NCBI GenBank assembly: GCA_017448985.1
Contig: JAFSKL010000004.1
Location: 1-64,000 of the forward strand
Direction: 5' to 3'
DNA: 64,000 nt
Source: Paludibacteraceae bacterium
Lineage (GTDB): Bacteria; Bacteroidota; Bacteroidia; Bacteroidales; Paludibacteraceae
The notes under the pieces were generated by a model. It ran no database searches. It saw only the letters and a program-made list of their open reading frames with translations, and was not told the DNA's origin. The position numbers were made by a program, and so were the translations under genes. The number at the start of each line of letters is the position of its first letter. Positions within the stretch are counted from its first letter, which is position 1. This document shows, one piece after another, positions 1 to 8,884 of this stretch.

Positions 1-206
1 CGCACCATGCCGCGCCTACTGCTAATCTTCTGTAAATTAGGGAGTTTGTGGAGCGGCGGTGACTACGGATTCCGGCAAAAATTACAGAATCTCCTATTCC
101 CGCACGGAGTTTGTTTCGATAAGAAAACGGGCAATTATCGAACCATGTACGTGAACATTATCGCGGAGCGAATCGCCGCAATGTCAGCGACTTACAGCGA
201 CACGCA
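1..206. other. no gene recognised
   Basis: I see no convincing coding region, RNA gene or repeat here. A short plus-strand reading frame crosses the stretch and continues through the tRNA on the other strand, but it has no recognisable protein features. It may be the distal part of a gene or spacer lying outside the window. Confidence 0.4.
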
Positions 207-207
207 C

Positions 208-241
208 AAAAAAAGAGACTGCGATTTTCATCAACAGTCTC
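208..241 (-). terminator. Rho-independent terminator of tRNA-Gln
   Basis: Read on the minus strand, a 7-bp stem GAGACTG/CAGTCTC (241-235 with 221-215) is followed by seven T residues (214-208). It begins seven bases past the 3' end of the tRNA. Confidence 0.8.
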
Positions 242-247
242 ATTCAG

Positions 248-318
248 TTGCTCAACCAGGACTCGAACCCAGACAGACAGAACCAGAATCTGTAGTGCTA
301 CCATTACACCATTGAGCA
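248..318 (-). tRNA. tRNA-Gln (anticodon CTG)
   Basis: The minus strand folds into a full cloverleaf. The acceptor stem is TGCTCAA/TTGAGCA, the D-arm contains GTAATGGTAGC, the anticodon stem ACAGA/TCTGT encloses loop TTCTGGT, and the T-loop is TTCGAGT. Loop positions 34-36 read CTG, so it decodes the glutamine codon CAG. The discriminator base is A (248) and CCA is not encoded. The gene has its own promoter (461-492) and terminator (208-241), so it appears to be a single-gene unit. Confidence 0.93.
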
Positions 319-391
319 TCGCGTTCGGCAACAAGGTTGCAAGGGTTAATACCGCTCCGCTAAATTAACGGGCAACTTGTGCCTCCGCTCT

Positions 392-415
392 CCCCAAAAA
401 TTAAAATTTTCGGGG
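392..415. repeat. AT-rich inverted repeat in tRNA leader
   Basis: CCCC-AAAAATT and AATTTTC-GGGG form a nearly perfect palindrome with one mismatch. It lies in the leader between the promoter at 461 and tRNA-Gln. It has no adjacent T-run on the minus strand, so it is more likely a processing structure or an A-family repeat than a terminator. Confidence 0.4.
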
Positions 416-460
416 GCCCCATTTTTACGTGAGGCGCTAATGATTTCTCAAAAGCGACGA

Positions 461-492
461 CAAAAGTACTGCTTTTTTTTGATATGAGCAAA
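461..492 (-). promoter_or_regulatory. Bacteroidetes-type promoter for tRNA-Gln
   Basis: On the minus strand TACTTTTG (468-461) matches TAnnTTTG and is preceded by the spacer A8-GCAG and a TTTGC near -33. The only downstream gene on this strand is tRNA-Gln. Confidence 0.7.
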
Positions 493-529
493 TTTTTTGG
501 CAATTATTTTGCAAAAAAGTGCAAATTTG

Positions 530-1108
530 TCACTTTTTGAGCTTTTCGCGACACTGTTTGATGTACATTTCATTCGCTTCACGGAGCCAACTATACTTCC
601 ATTCATCTCCGCCGAACCGTGCCTGCGCCGCCTCAAACCACTCTAAGGCTTCGCTCTTACTACCAAAGGGTTTAGGAGCATAAAAGAGGCAGGTACCGTA
701 GTAGGACAGCACTACCGGATCTTTCGGAGCCAGTTTCGTCGCCTCTTTTGCCAGACTCATCGATTTGAAGGGATGAATCGACTCTTTCAACCGCAGCTCA
801 TACACATAGACGGCCGACATATACATCTCATAGTGCCCGACTGGCAATGTCCCTTTCTGCGCCTCCACATGCTGCCGAAAACGTGCCACATACCGCTTGG
901 CTTGAGGCAATAACGCTTCCTGCCCTTCTTTCTTCGCCTCTGCCACGATATACCCGCAGTAGCCGTACTCGTATAGTAGGTCGTTAGTCGTTAGTCGTTT
1001 GTCGTTGGAATCCACATACTCCTTCCAGACGGACATATCCTCATGCTGGTAAGCATCGAACAATTCCCTATCCGTCACTTGGGCGGATAGGGAAAGGCTG
1101 ATGAGCAT
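530..1108 (-). CDS. exported TPR-like protein of unknown function
   Basis: Protein of about 192 residues if it starts at the ATG at 1108, which begins a short hydrophobic stretch MLISLSLSAQ. The reading frame stays open to 1270, and the ATG at 1204 would give a longer leader overlapping pfp, so the start is uncertain. The C-terminal half, with DPVVLSYYGTCLFYAPKPFGS and SEALEWFEAAQ, resembles the helical repeat proteins of Bacteroidales annotated as tetratricopeptide proteins. It follows pfp closely and is probably cotranscribed with it. Residues DKRLTTND are encoded by an E-family repeat island at 981-1008. Function unknown. Confidence 0.65.
   Translation of the reverse strand: MLISLSLSAQVTDRELFDAYQHEDMSVWKEYVDSNDKRLTTNDLLYEYGYCGYIVAEAKKEGQEALLPQAKRYVARFRQHVEAQKGTLPVGHYEMYMSAVYVYELRLKESIHPFKSMSLAKEATKLAPKDPVVLSYYGTCLFYAPKPFGSKSEALEWFEAAQARFGGDEWKYSWLREANEMYIKQCREKLKK
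981..1008. repeat. micro-repeat island, family E, inside a gene
   Basis: GTCGTTA is repeated about four times with small changes. It is in frame on the minus strand of the TPR-like gene and encodes NDKRLTTND. The same word recurs at 38068, 55704 and 59281. Confidence 0.8.
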
Positions 1109-1129
1109 CGATATAATAAGCCCTTCTAG

Positions 1130-1169
1130 GCGGAGGCCGCTCCTCCCGATTAACGGGAGGATGCTCCGC
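1130..1169. repeat. nested palindrome over the pfp stop codon
   Basis: Outer arms GCGGAG/CTCCGC (1130-1135, 1164-1169) enclose inner arms CCTCCCG/CGGGAGG (1142-1148, 1154-1160). The pfp stop codon (1150-1152) sits in the inner loop. The element encodes the last residues of pfp (RGASSR) and leads into the next gene. Confidence 0.6.
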
Positions 1170-2808
1170 GCTCGAGGAGCAATGTGCGCGTAGGTTGATC
1201 GCATACTTCGCTCGGACCGTAGTACTGAATCGGGCCCGGATAAATATAACTGGTCACGGGGTCTGCCCATTCGGCACGATGGTCTTGCAGGTACTTGAAC
1301 GGCGCACCGTCGAGGTCCACCAATGCTTTCTGGATCACCGGTTTCATCTTGCCGTTACGCTTCTCCATGTTCATCATCATCGTGATGGGCACACCGCCGG
1401 CAATCCACTCTGCAGTCGGTTTGGTCAGGTTGCGTACGAGCGACATGTATCCGGTCTTACCGGCTGCGATGAGGTGGGTAGCATTCACACCGATCGAGTA
1501 GCAGTAGTCGGCATCGAAGTTAGACGGCATCGCGCAACGGCCTTCGTATCCGAAGAAATGGTTCAGCGCCGCGAACTTACCCTTGTACTCGCCGTTAGCC
1601 TTGAGCACGGCCAGACGCTTCTGTACCATCTCGATGAGCAGTTTCTCGGTCTCAATCTGGCTAACCATCACGTTTCCGTGCGGGTCACGGTCGAGCGTCA
1701 GCTGCTTGGCGATACCCTTCGGCAACGAACGGAATAGTTCGCAAGAAGCAGGACTCAGTTTCGACTTCACATACTCACGCTTGGCATCGTCGCCGTCGAG
1801 ACTCGTGAACTCCTCGTTGGCTGCCAGCATGTCGTTGAGTTCCTGAATGAGCACACGCATCGCAGGAATGAACTCGATGAGGCCTTCCGGAATAAGGATG
1901 GTACCGAAGTTCAGACCTGCGTTGGCACGGTTAACAATTACCTTCACGATGTCCTCAACGATATCGTTAAGCGTCATCTTCTTGGCCTCCACTTCCTCAG
2001 AGATCAGACAAATGTTCGGCTGGCTCTGCAGCGCGCACTCGAGAGCGATATGGCTGGCCGAACGGCCCATCAGACGGATGAAATGCCAGTATTTCTTTGC
2101 GGAATTGGCATCACGCTGGATGTTACCGATCAGCTCGGCATAGGTCTTGCAAGCAGTGTCAAAACCGAACGAGGTCTCGATCATCTCGTTCTTCAGGTCG
2201 CCGTCAATGGTCTTCGGGCAACCAATCACCTGGATGCCGCATTGCTTCTGCAGATAGTACTCCGCCAGCACGCAAGCGTTGGTGTTAGAATCGTCACCGC
2301 CGATGATGACTACCGCCTTGATACCGAGCTGTTTGCATATCTCGATACCGTTGTCGAACTGCCATGTCTCCTCCAGTTTGGTACGTCCCGAACCGATGAT
2401 GTCGAAACCGCCGGTGTTGCGGTACTCGTCGATGATGTCGCCTGTCAGCAGCTGGTACTTGCCGTCGATCAGTCCGCTTGGACCACCGAGGAATCCGTAC
2501 AGTTTGTTCTCAGGGTTGAGCGACTTCAAGCCGTCGTACAGACCCGCAATCACATTGTGCCCGCCGGGAGCTTGACCGCCAGAAAGGATGACACCTACAT
2601 TAAACGGTTCACTCGCATTCTTACCGCTTGTCGGCTCCATCGTGATCAGAGGCAGACCGTAGGTGTTGGGGAACAAGGCCTTGATCTCGTCCTGGTCAGC
2701 CACCGAGTGTGTCTTCTCGCCTTCTACCAGGCGTACTGCGCCTTGCAACGCTACCGGCAATTTCGGCTGATAGGCTTGGCGCGCAATTTGTAATGGACTT
2801 TTTTGCAT
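1150..2808 (-). CDS. pfp: PPi-dependent 6-phosphofructokinase
   Basis: Pyrophosphate:fructose-6-phosphate 1-phosphotransferase of 552 residues, the usual size of the long PPi-PFK class. It interconverts fructose 6-phosphate and fructose 1,6-bisphosphate in the cytoplasm using PPi. Seen: N-terminal [12 protein letters not shown], the phosphate loop [10 protein letters not shown] with Asp in place of the Gly typical of ATP enzymes, and the active-site [10 protein letters not shown], whose Lys is characteristic of PPi users. These are followed by [15 protein letters not shown] and [15 protein letters not shown]. It lies between an alcohol dehydrogenase (50 bp upstream) and the TPR-like gene. The last residues, RGASSR, come from a palindrome and look like a recent C-terminal addition. 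Confidence 0.96.
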   Translation of the reverse strand: MQKSPLQIARQAYQPKLPVALQGAVRLVEGEKTHSVADQDEIKALFPNTYGLPLITMEPTSGKNASEPFNVGVILSGGQAPGGHNVIAGLYDGLKSLNPENKLYGFLGGPSGLIDGKYQLLTGDIIDEYRNTGGFDIIGSGRTKLEETWQFDNGIEICKQLGIKAVVIIGGDDSNTNACVLAEYYLQKQCGIQVIGCPKTIDGDLKNEMIETSFGFDTACKTYAELIGNIQRDANSAKKYWHFIRLMGRSASHIALECALQSQPNICLISEEVEAKKMTLNDIVEDIVKVIVNRANAGLNFGTILIPEGLIEFIPAMRVLIQELNDMLAANEEFTSLDGDDAKREYVKSKLSPASCELFRSLPKGIAKQLTLDRDPHGNVMVSQIETEKLLIEMVQKRLAVLKANGEYKGKFAALNHFFGYEGRCAMPSNFDADYCYSIGVNATHLIAAGKTGYMSLVRNLTKPTAEWIAGGVPITMMMNMEKRNGKMKPVIQKALVDLDGAPFKYLQDHRAEWADPVTSYIYPGPIQYYGPSEVCDQPTRTLLLERGASSR

Positions 2809-2836
2809 ATTTGTATAAATTTATGGTTAAAATTCT

Positions 2837-2860
2837 CAAATCGTAAATCGTAAATGGTTA
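2837..2860. repeat. micro-repeat island, family C
   Basis: AAATCGTAAATCGTAAATGG in the short gap between pfp and the alcohol dehydrogenase. It overlaps the dehydrogenase stop codon. Confidence 0.7.
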
Positions 2861-4006
2861 GAGGCTCTCCCTCAATATCTCCCGCACATCCTTGGGTGTC
2901 AGGTCCATGTAGCCGGCAGGGAAGATGTTCGTCGTGCTGACGATGTTGTCAATCATCGCCTCCGTGGCTCCTAACTCGCTGATAGTCAGCGGCAAGCCTA
3001 TTTCTATCATCCACGCTTTCAGCGCCTCGAGCCCCGCTTCGGCAGTGTCCACGCCCCACACGTTCTTCGCAAAGCGCTCGAACTTAGCGCGTCCGAACTG
3101 CATGGCTCTGCGGTAATAGGCCATCGACACCGCCGCCAACGTGTATCCATGCGGAGCATGCGTCCAGGCGCCTATCGAATGACCTATCTGATGCACCATC
3201 CAGTCCTGGCTCTTGCCGCACTTGATGAGGGTGTTCAGCGCCCAGGTGGCTGTCCACATGATGTTACTCCGTGCCTCGTAGTCCTGCGGGTCACGAACCG
3301 CTGCACGCGAGGCCGCAATCAGACCCCGCATCAGACCCTCCGCTATATAATCGCTCGTGTTGTCGTCCTCGCCCGAGAAATACTGTTCGAAGATATGGTT
3401 CATGATATCGTAGATGCCGGCCTTCATCTGCTCGAGGGGCACGGTCATCGTGTAACGCGGATTGAGAATGGAGAAACGGGGCATCAGACGGCTGTCAAAC
3501 ACATGGCCGAGTTTGTAGTTATGCGCAGCATCGGTAATCACAGCCCCGCCGTTCATCTCACTGCCGGTACCCGCCATCGTCAGGATACATCCAACCGGCA
3601 AGATCTTTTGCTCCGCAGCAGGCTGATTGCCTTCCAGCCAGAAATGGCGCCAGTAATCGCCGTCAAACCCCACCGAAGCGGCCACAGCTTTTGAATAGTC
3701 GCAGACACTGCCGCCACCGAGCGACAGGATCCAGTCCACCTTGTTCTCACGGGCCAGAAGGATTCCTTCGTCCAGTTTCGCCAAGGTCGGATTGCTCATC
3801 ACGCCCGGGTTCTCGATGATCGTCAGACCGTTACCGCGCAAGATGTCCACCACCTCGTCGTACAGCCCGCTCCGTTTGACGCTACCCGTCCCGTAGTTCA
3901 GCAGCACGCGCTCGCCCAACTGCGACAGCTCTTCACTCAGATGATCCAAAGCGGCATCTCCAAAATACAATTTGGTCGGATTATGGTACTTGAAATTGCC
4001 TTTCAT
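2858..4006 (-). CDS. iron-containing alcohol dehydrogenase (YqhD/BdhA-like)
   Basis: NAD(P)H-dependent group III alcohol dehydrogenase of 382 residues, probably reducing small aldehydes in the cytoplasm. Seen: the dinucleotide-binding GGGSVCDYSKAVA in the N-terminal domain, and likely metal ligands in the C-terminal helical domain, namely Asp and His in IYDIMNHIFEQYF and two His in HQIGHSIGAWTHAPHG. The N-terminus MKGNFKYHNPTKLYFG matches the butanol-dehydrogenase-like branch. It is the first gene after its own promoter (4031) and appears to lead the transcript through pfp and the TPR-like gene. Substrate not predictable. Confidence 0.92.
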   Translation of the reverse strand: MKGNFKYHNPTKLYFGDAALDHLSEELSQLGERVLLNYGTGSVKRSGLYDEVVDILRGNGLTIIENPGVMSNPTLAKLDEGILLARENKVDWILSLGGGSVCDYSKAVAASVGFDGDYWRHFWLEGNQPAAEQKILPVGCILTMAGTGSEMNGGAVITDAAHNYKLGHVFDSRLMPRFSILNPRYTMTVPLEQMKAGIYDIMNHIFEQYFSGEDDNTSDYIAEGLMRGLIAASRAAVRDPQDYEARSNIMWTATWALNTLIKCGKSQDWMVHQIGHSIGAWTHAPHGYTLAAVSMAYYRRAMQFGRAKFERFAKNVWGVDTAEAGLEALKAWMIEIGLPLTISELGATEAMIDNIVSTTNIFPAGYMDLTPKDVREILRESL

Positions 4007-4030
4007 TGTCGTTTAATACTTTTGACGCTG

Positions 4031-4061
4031 CAAAAGTACAAAAAAAATCTCACATGTGCAA
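4031..4061 (-). promoter_or_regulatory. promoter of the alcohol dehydrogenase operon
   Basis: Minus strand TTGCAC (4061-4056) and TACTTTTG (4038-4031) are followed by GCAGCG, about 24 bases upstream of the ATG at 4006. Confidence 0.8.
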
Positions 4062-4191
4062 GATTTTGGCGCAAAAAATAAGATATGCTTGCATAATTTT
4101 AGTTTTTGGTACAAAAAAAGAGACTATTCTTATTCAATATAATCAAGGCGCCGATCCCCCCTGGTATCCAGCCGCAAAGGGTGAGGAGGAA

Positions 4192-5571
4192 TCATCTGTT
4201 CATCAGTTTGCCAGTGGTTAGTTTGCCATCCGGAGTGTATTCAAGTCCGTTCCGCAAGATGATGAGCTGCCCGTCACGGAGGAGCTTCAACCCCTCTCCG
4301 GCCCTCCCCTCAAGGGAGGGAGTGAGGCCGATACCCTGGGTATCGGACTGAGCGAACTTGCCCATGTAATAGGGTGCGCAGACATCCTCGGGTGTCTTAT
4401 CGCCGGAGACCGAACCGATGCGATTGATAGTGTGACCGGAAGTGGAGGCCTCCTCACTCCAGAAGCCTCGGTTGGACCAGGTCTCCTCGATCAGACCGGC
4501 TTTGGTAGTCCAGTTGACATAGTCGCCATTGCCGGCGTCTTCGGGGAACCAGTAACAGATGCCGTCGAGGTTGTCCAAGGGCATCATGGCATCTACCAAA
4601 GCCCTCACAAACGTGTACTGTCCCACTTTGGTAGCGGGCCAGACGGGGCTGGTGTCATAGTTAACACCTGATGTGGGCCAATACTGGAAGTTGGTAGCCG
4701 TCTCGACGATATGCACTCGCTTATCGGGGAATTGTGTCTTAAGGGCATTGACGGCTCTCACCAGCGGATACAACACCTGCTCGCTCGTGCTGGCGGCTGT
4801 GGGCGTGTAGTTCGCGTGCCAGAAGGGATAATAACTGAGTCCGATGATATCGAAGTCCACCCCGCCGTTGATCAGTTTGCCGTAGAAATAGTTGTTATAG
4901 CCGGAGTTGCACGGTCTGTCGGTATGGATGATGATCTGAGCGTTCGGACATTTCTCCCTCACGGCATTGCAGCCGGCCCGCAGCAGTGAGAGAAAGCCCT
5001 GCCAGTTGGAGTCTGCTTTGTCGTAAGGTGCCACTTTGATATCGCAGAGTCCATACATGATCTCATTGCCCACTTGTACCATATCGGGTGTGGCTCCGGC
5101 GGCATTGAGGGCCTCGAGGACGCGAAGGGTGTACGCGGCCAGACTATCGGCCATGACGGCATCGCCGGCGCCTTTCCATGCCAGCGGCGGCTGTATATGT
5201 GCGGCATCCACCCAGCTGTCCGAGTAATGCAGATCGAGCATGAAGTAGGCGCCAGCGTCTTTGATGCGCCGGCCCAAGGCGGTGACATAGGCGAGGTCCT
5301 GACAGATGGCATAGTCGTTGGTCGTATAGTCCGGTGCTTTCCGCTGCGGGTTGACGAAGAGCCGAACGCGGAAGGTATTCCACCCGCAATCGTCGATGAG
5401 CCACTGCATGAGGTCGCTGATTTTGGCGCCATAGACATCCCTATAGCCGGAGCTGTACTGCTCATACTGCGGCAGCATGGATATGTCGCCGCCCACATAC
5501 CTCTCGGCATGCAAGGCGAGGCACGCAGCAAGAAAAAAGAGAGAGAAAGAATGTTTCATAATCCAAGTCAT
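4192..5571 (-). CDS. GH53 endo-beta-1,4-galactanase, secreted
   Basis: Glycoside hydrolase family 53 enzyme of 459 residues, expected to cleave beta-1,4-galactan side chains of pectin outside the cytoplasm. A signal peptide occupies about residues 1-22. Family motifs are FRVRLFVNPQ, the general acid Glu in MVQVGNEIMYGL and the nucleophile Glu in VHIVETATNF; DIIGLSYYPFW lies between them. The C-terminal tail (LLRDGQLIILRNGLEYTPDG) resembles the short terminal sequence of many secreted Bacteroidales proteins. It is preceded by residues GLTPSLEGRAGEG, encoded by a K-family palindrome (4291-4327). The start overlaps the stop of the second GH53 gene by 4 bp. Confidence 0.93.
   Translation of the reverse strand: MTWIMKHSFSLFFLAACLALHAERYVGGDISMLPQYEQYSSGYRDVYGAKISDLMQWLIDDCGWNTFRVRLFVNPQRKAPDYTTNDYAICQDLAYVTALGRRIKDAGAYFMLDLHYSDSWVDAAHIQPPLAWKGAGDAVMADSLAAYTLRVLEALNAAGATPDMVQVGNEIMYGLCDIKVAPYDKADSNWQGFLSLLRAGCNAVREKCPNAQIIIHTDRPCNSGYNNYFYGKLINGGVDFDIIGLSYYPFWHANYTPTAASTSEQVLYPLVRAVNALKTQFPDKRVHIVETATNFQYWPTSGVNYDTSPVWPATKVGQYTFVRALVDAMMPLDNLDGICYWFPEDAGNGDYVNWTTKAGLIEETWSNRGFWSEEASTSGHTINRIGSVSGDKTPEDVCAPYYMGKFAQSDTQGIGLTPSLEGRAGEGLKLLRDGQLIILRNGLEYTPDGKLTTGKLMNR
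4291..4327. repeat. K-family palindromic element inside the GH53 gene
   Basis: A pyrimidine-rich arm (CCCCTCTCCGGCCCTCCCCTC) is followed by AAGGGAGGG, forming a hairpin. It is in frame and encodes the segment between the catalytic domain and the C-terminal tail. Related copies lie at 51920 and 51993. Confidence 0.75.
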
Positions 5572-6644
5572 TTAAAAGAAGCGATCAAAACCTCCATTAC
5601 CTTAGACGGTTGTCCGTCGGGAGTGAAGGCGCCCATGTCGTAACTGCCCCAACCAAGCGGTATGTACTCAGCCGGTCGCCAACCGCCATGCACCTGCGGT
5701 TCCCAATAGAAGATACCGGCACAGGAGTCGATGGCCGTGATACGGTCGATGAAATCGGCCATTACGATCTCCGATTCGGGATGGTTGGCAAAAGTACCTA
5801 CTTCGGCAATCATCACCGGACAATGCCAGTCGTGAATAAGGCGTTTGATATTCTCTTCGGCCAGTTCGTTCATTTGCTGCCAAGTCTTTCCTCCATTCCA
5901 GGCACTCATCATAGGATAATGGCTCAGCCCGATCATGTCCCATTGGCCACCATGTGCCTTCATCGACTCCCAGAACCAGTCGCGCCGTTCGTAGGCATTG
6001 TCCACATGCACGATGACCGTTATATCCGGGAAAACTTCTTTGGCAGCCTTGTATCCCATCGTGGTAAAACCGGCATATTCAGCCCAATGTCCTTGCGTTT
6101 TATCCACTTGCCCCATCGGCCACAACATGCCGTTCGGCGTCTCGTTTCCAATCTGTACCCACTCGGGTCGGATGCCTTCCTCTTTGAGCGCATGGAGCAC
6201 ATCGAGCGTGTGTTCGCGTACGGCTTCGAGCATCGTCGGGTAGTCGTACTGCTGCCAAGCGGCAGGAATAGTTTGATGATTCGGGTCGGCAAAGAAATCG
6301 GAGTAATGGATATCGATCATGATCCGTTGTCCGGCTTTGGCAGCCCGTTTGGCAAGATAGAGCATATCCTCTTTGTTACTCCAACCCGTACTATGGTTCA
6401 CCCATACGCGCAACCGCACGGCGTTCATCCCCATGCCACGCAGGAGTTCCATACAATCGTCGTTTTGACCAAAGGTCACTCCATCGTGTTCCATCTCGCT
6501 GAGCCAACTCAGATCAGCTCCTTTCGCCCATGAACCGCGAGGGCTGTCCGTCTTGTAATAGCAAGCCGTCAGGGTGATTGCTGCCAAGGCAAGGATGAAT
6601 CGTTTTTTTTTAGCCGCAAGGGCACGATTAATTCCGTTTTTCAT
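5568..6644 (-). CDS. GH53-family glycoside hydrolase, lipoprotein
   Basis: Second GH53 protein, 358 residues, with a lipoprotein signal ending in LAAITLTAC, so probably tethered to a membrane and possibly surface exposed. Seen: VRLRVWVNHSTGW, IDIHYSDFFADP, the acid Glu in WVQIGNETPNGM, MIGLSHYPM, and the nucleophile Glu in VMIAEVGTFANH. It shares the fold of the downstream galactanase but differs in sequence, so the two may act on different lengths or linkages of galactan. It overlaps the next gene by ATGA and follows the HAD gene by 23 bp, consistent with a single operon. Exact substrate is inferred from the family. Confidence 0.88.
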   Translation of the reverse strand: MKNGINRALAAKKKRFILALAAITLTACYYKTDSPRGSWAKGADLSWLSEMEHDGVTFGQNDDCMELLRGMGMNAVRLRVWVNHSTGWSNKEDMLYLAKRAAKAGQRIMIDIHYSDFFADPNHQTIPAAWQQYDYPTMLEAVREHTLDVLHALKEEGIRPEWVQIGNETPNGMLWPMGQVDKTQGHWAEYAGFTTMGYKAAKEVFPDITVIVHVDNAYERRDWFWESMKAHGGQWDMIGLSHYPMMSAWNGGKTWQQMNELAEENIKRLIHDWHCPVMIAEVGTFANHPESEIVMADFIDRITAIDSCAGIFYWEPQVHGGWRPAEYIPLGWGSYDMGAFTPDGQPSKVMEVLIASFK

Positions 6645-6667
6645 ATCGCAAAAAATGTTAACCTTCT

Positions 6668-7363
6668 TTATAATATATTTAGGATATCTATTAACTTCGG
6701 TACGATGCAGGTGGCGGTTTCGGCGGTGTCGGCCGGATGGATCCAGATTTGGTCGATACCGGCCGCTTTGGCACCGGCAATGTCGGACGAATAACTGTCG
6801 CCTATCATGACCGCTTCATCCGCCGTGATGCCGTTGCGCTCCAAGGCGATTTGGAAGATTCCCGGCTGCGGTTTGTTGATGCCCACCTCTTCGCTGATGA
6901 GCGTATGAGCGAAGTATTTGGCCAATCCCGAGTGCTCGAATTTATAGTACTGCACTTCCTTGAACCCGTTGCTGATGATCGTCAGTGGGTATTTGCCTGC
7001 CAAATATTTGACCATTTCCTCCGCCTCCGGCAGGAGACAGAAATACTTGTTCGTCAACTTCAAGAACACCGTTCCCATCTCGTGCGCCATATCCCTTAAT
7101 TCGTCATCCGGAAGCGGCAAGCGCTCAATCGGCCTCAGAAACCGCTGCAAGTGCAACCACTCCTTTGTCACTTCGCCATGTCCGTACATGCTCCATAGCT
7201 CGAGGTTATAAGGCTTATACGCATTCAGATAGTCCTCGAACGATGGGTATAACTGAATCAGCCGATAATCGGTATAGATATCTTGCAGGGCTTTGTGCTC
7301 TGCCGTGGTCCAATCGCCTATCGTATCGTCCCAGTCCAAGAAGACGGCTTTGTAAGTTTTCAT
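6668..7363 (-). CDS. HAD phosphatase, YjjG-like nucleotidase
   Basis: HAD-superfamily hydrolase of 231 residues, closest in layout to YjjG, which removes phosphate from non-canonical pyrimidine nucleoside monophosphates. Motif I is FLDWDDTIGDW with the catalytic Asp pair, motif II TIISNGF, motif III Lys in EVGINKPQPGIF, and motif IV MIGDSYSSDIAGAKAAG. A helical cap lies between motifs I and II. The start overlaps the end of the CDF gene by 4 bp (ATGA). Substrate is inferred from family resemblance. Confidence 0.85.
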   Translation of the reverse strand: MKTYKAVFLDWDDTIGDWTTAEHKALQDIYTDYRLIQLYPSFEDYLNAYKPYNLELWSMYGHGEVTKEWLHLQRFLRPIERLPLPDDELRDMAHEMGTVFLKLTNKYFCLLPEAEEMVKYLAGKYPLTIISNGFKEVQYYKFEHSGLAKYFAHTLISEEVGINKPQPGIFQIALERNGITADEAVMIGDSYSSDIAGAKAAGIDQIWIHPADTAETATCIVPKLIDILNIL

Positions 7364-8262
7364 GCTGACGGGATTTTCATTTTGAGGGGTTCGAGGTGAA
7401 TGGTGATCAGCGTAGCGGGTCCGAATCGTTCGCGCAGTTTCTGCTCGAGCAGGACGCTATGCCGGTGCGCCTCGTAGAGCGATATGTTGCCGTTCATACG
7501 CAGATGCATTTCGATGGAAAAGACATTGCCTACTCGGCGCGTACGGAGATGGTGCATTTCGCTCATTTCGCTGTCCTGCGCGACGATGTCGCGTATCTGC
7601 TGCTCCACCTCTTCGGGCAGTCTTTTCTCCATTAGTTCCTGCACGGCTTCGTGCAGCAGTTTGGCGGCCGTGACGATGATGAAGATACTGACGAGGACGG
7701 CAGCTATAGGGTCGAGAATAGCCCAGTTGCCACCGAAGATTAGTGCTCCACCGATGCCGATGGCGGTAGCTATGGACGAGAGCGCGTCGGTACGATGGTG
7801 CCAGGCGTTGGCTTCGAGTGCGGACGATTGGACGCGCCGGCTGACCCGGACAGTGAGCCAATAGATGGTTTCCTTAGCCGCTATACTGATGAGCGCCGCC
7901 CATAGGGCTATTCGTCCCGGCATGACCAGTTCTGCGCCATGAATGGCGCTTAGGATCTTCCGTATGCCTTCTGCCGCGAGGACGCCTCCGGCGAGCAATA
8001 GTGCAATGGCAACGATAGAGGTAGCGAGTGTCTCGTACTTACCATGCCCATAGGGGTGTTCATTGTCCGCAGGCCGACTGCTGATCTTGACAAAAAGGAG
8101 CACGACGAAGTCGGTGAGCAGGTCGCTGAGCGAGTGCACGGCATCGGCAATCATGGCCGCGGAGCAACCGATGATGCCGGCCACGAACTTCATGGCGGTC
8201 AAAGCCACATTGACCGCGCTACCCCAGAGGGTGATCCGTACTATCTCTTTCTCGCGTGTCAT
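7360..8262 (-). CDS. cation diffusion facilitator (CDF) metal transporter
   Basis: Metal/proton antiporter of 300 residues in the inner membrane, probably exporting Zn(II), Fe(II) or Mn(II). The start MTREKEIVRITLWGS at 8262 was chosen because a longer frame would run into the flavodoxin gene. Seen: about six membrane segments, the metal site DAVHSLSDLLTD in helix 2, HHRTDALSSIA in helix 5, the loop motif HPYGHGKYE, and a C-terminal cytoplasmic domain rich in His and acidic residues (HHLRTRRVGNVFSIEMHLRM). It starts 7 bp after the flavodoxin stop. Confidence 0.93.
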   Translation of the reverse strand: MTREKEIVRITLWGSAVNVALTAMKFVAGIIGCSAAMIADAVHSLSDLLTDFVVLLFVKISSRPADNEHPYGHGKYETLATSIVAIALLLAGGVLAAEGIRKILSAIHGAELVMPGRIALWAALISIAAKETIYWLTVRVSRRVQSSALEANAWHHRTDALSSIATAIGIGGALIFGGNWAILDPIAAVLVSIFIIVTAAKLLHEAVQELMEKRLPEEVEQQIRDIVAQDSEMSEMHHLRTRRVGNVFSIEMHLRMNGNISLYEAHRHSVLLEQKLRERFGPATLITIHLEPLKMKIPSA

Positions 8263-8269
8263 GGCTCGG

Positions 8270-8884
8270 TTATCGGATGAAATGCATGGCCTGCCTTGGT
8301 TCATAAACGGGCTTGGGCTGATTGGCCGTGGCCCGGAGGAGGTAAGCCATATTGAGGGCCAGCGAGCGCATGGTCTGCATGCCTTCGGCATCGAGCGCCG
8401 CCTCTCCTTCGGTGCGACCATAGACGATATTCCAATACTGGGAAGTGACGATGGGCATATTGAGAATCTGGAACGGCATGTTGAGCGTCTGGAGCGCAGC
8501 CGTAGCACCACCTCTCCGGCATACGGCGACTCCGGCGGCAGGCTTGCCGTTGAAGGCTGCGCCGTTCGAATAGAGCATACGCTGGATGAGCGAGAGGAGG
8601 GTACCGTTCGGCTGCCCGTAATAGACAGGCGAGCCCACGATGAGGGCATCGCAGTTTTCCATCTTGGCCGAGAGTTGGTTGCACAGGTCGTCATCGAAGA
8701 CGCAGCGGTTGCTGCCGGTGTTCTTGCAGGTGGCGCAGGCTATACAACCCCGCACGGGCTTGGTGCCAATAGCAACGATTTCCGTTTCGATGCCTTCTTT
8801 GTGCAGTTGCTGCGCCACTTCATTGAGAGCGAGCGCGGTGTTGCCGTTCTTATGCGGTGAGCCGTTGATGAGGAGCACTTTCAT
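8270..8884 (-). CDS. flavodoxin-fold NAD(P)H-dependent oxidoreductase with Cys cluster
   Basis: Protein of 204 residues with the FMN-binding loop GSPHKNGNT (residues 8-16) and SPVYYGQPNG. The compact cysteine motif CIACATCKNTGSNRC (CxxCxxC-x5-C) is typical of iron-sulfur flavoproteins related to Isf and of flavin reductases. It probably moves electrons between NAD(P)H, FMN and an Fe-S cluster in the cytoplasm. It sits between a nitroreductase (1-bp overlap) and a metal exporter, which suggests a redox or stress-related module. That role is inference. Confidence 0.85.
   Translation of the reverse strand: MKVLLINGSPHKNGNTALALNEVAQQLHKEGIETEIVAIGTKPVRGCIACATCKNTGSNRCVFDDDLCNQLSAKMENCDALIVGSPVYYGQPNGTLLSLIQRMLYSNGAAFNGKPAAGVAVCRRGGATAALQTLNMPFQILNMPIVTSQYWNIVYGRTEGEAALDAEGMQTMRSLALNMAYLLRATANQPKPVYEPRQAMHFIR

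Noticed and set aside
7..315. Plus-strand frame at the window start as a gene
   Set aside because: It reads through the tRNA-Gln gene and its terminator in antisense and has no protein features.
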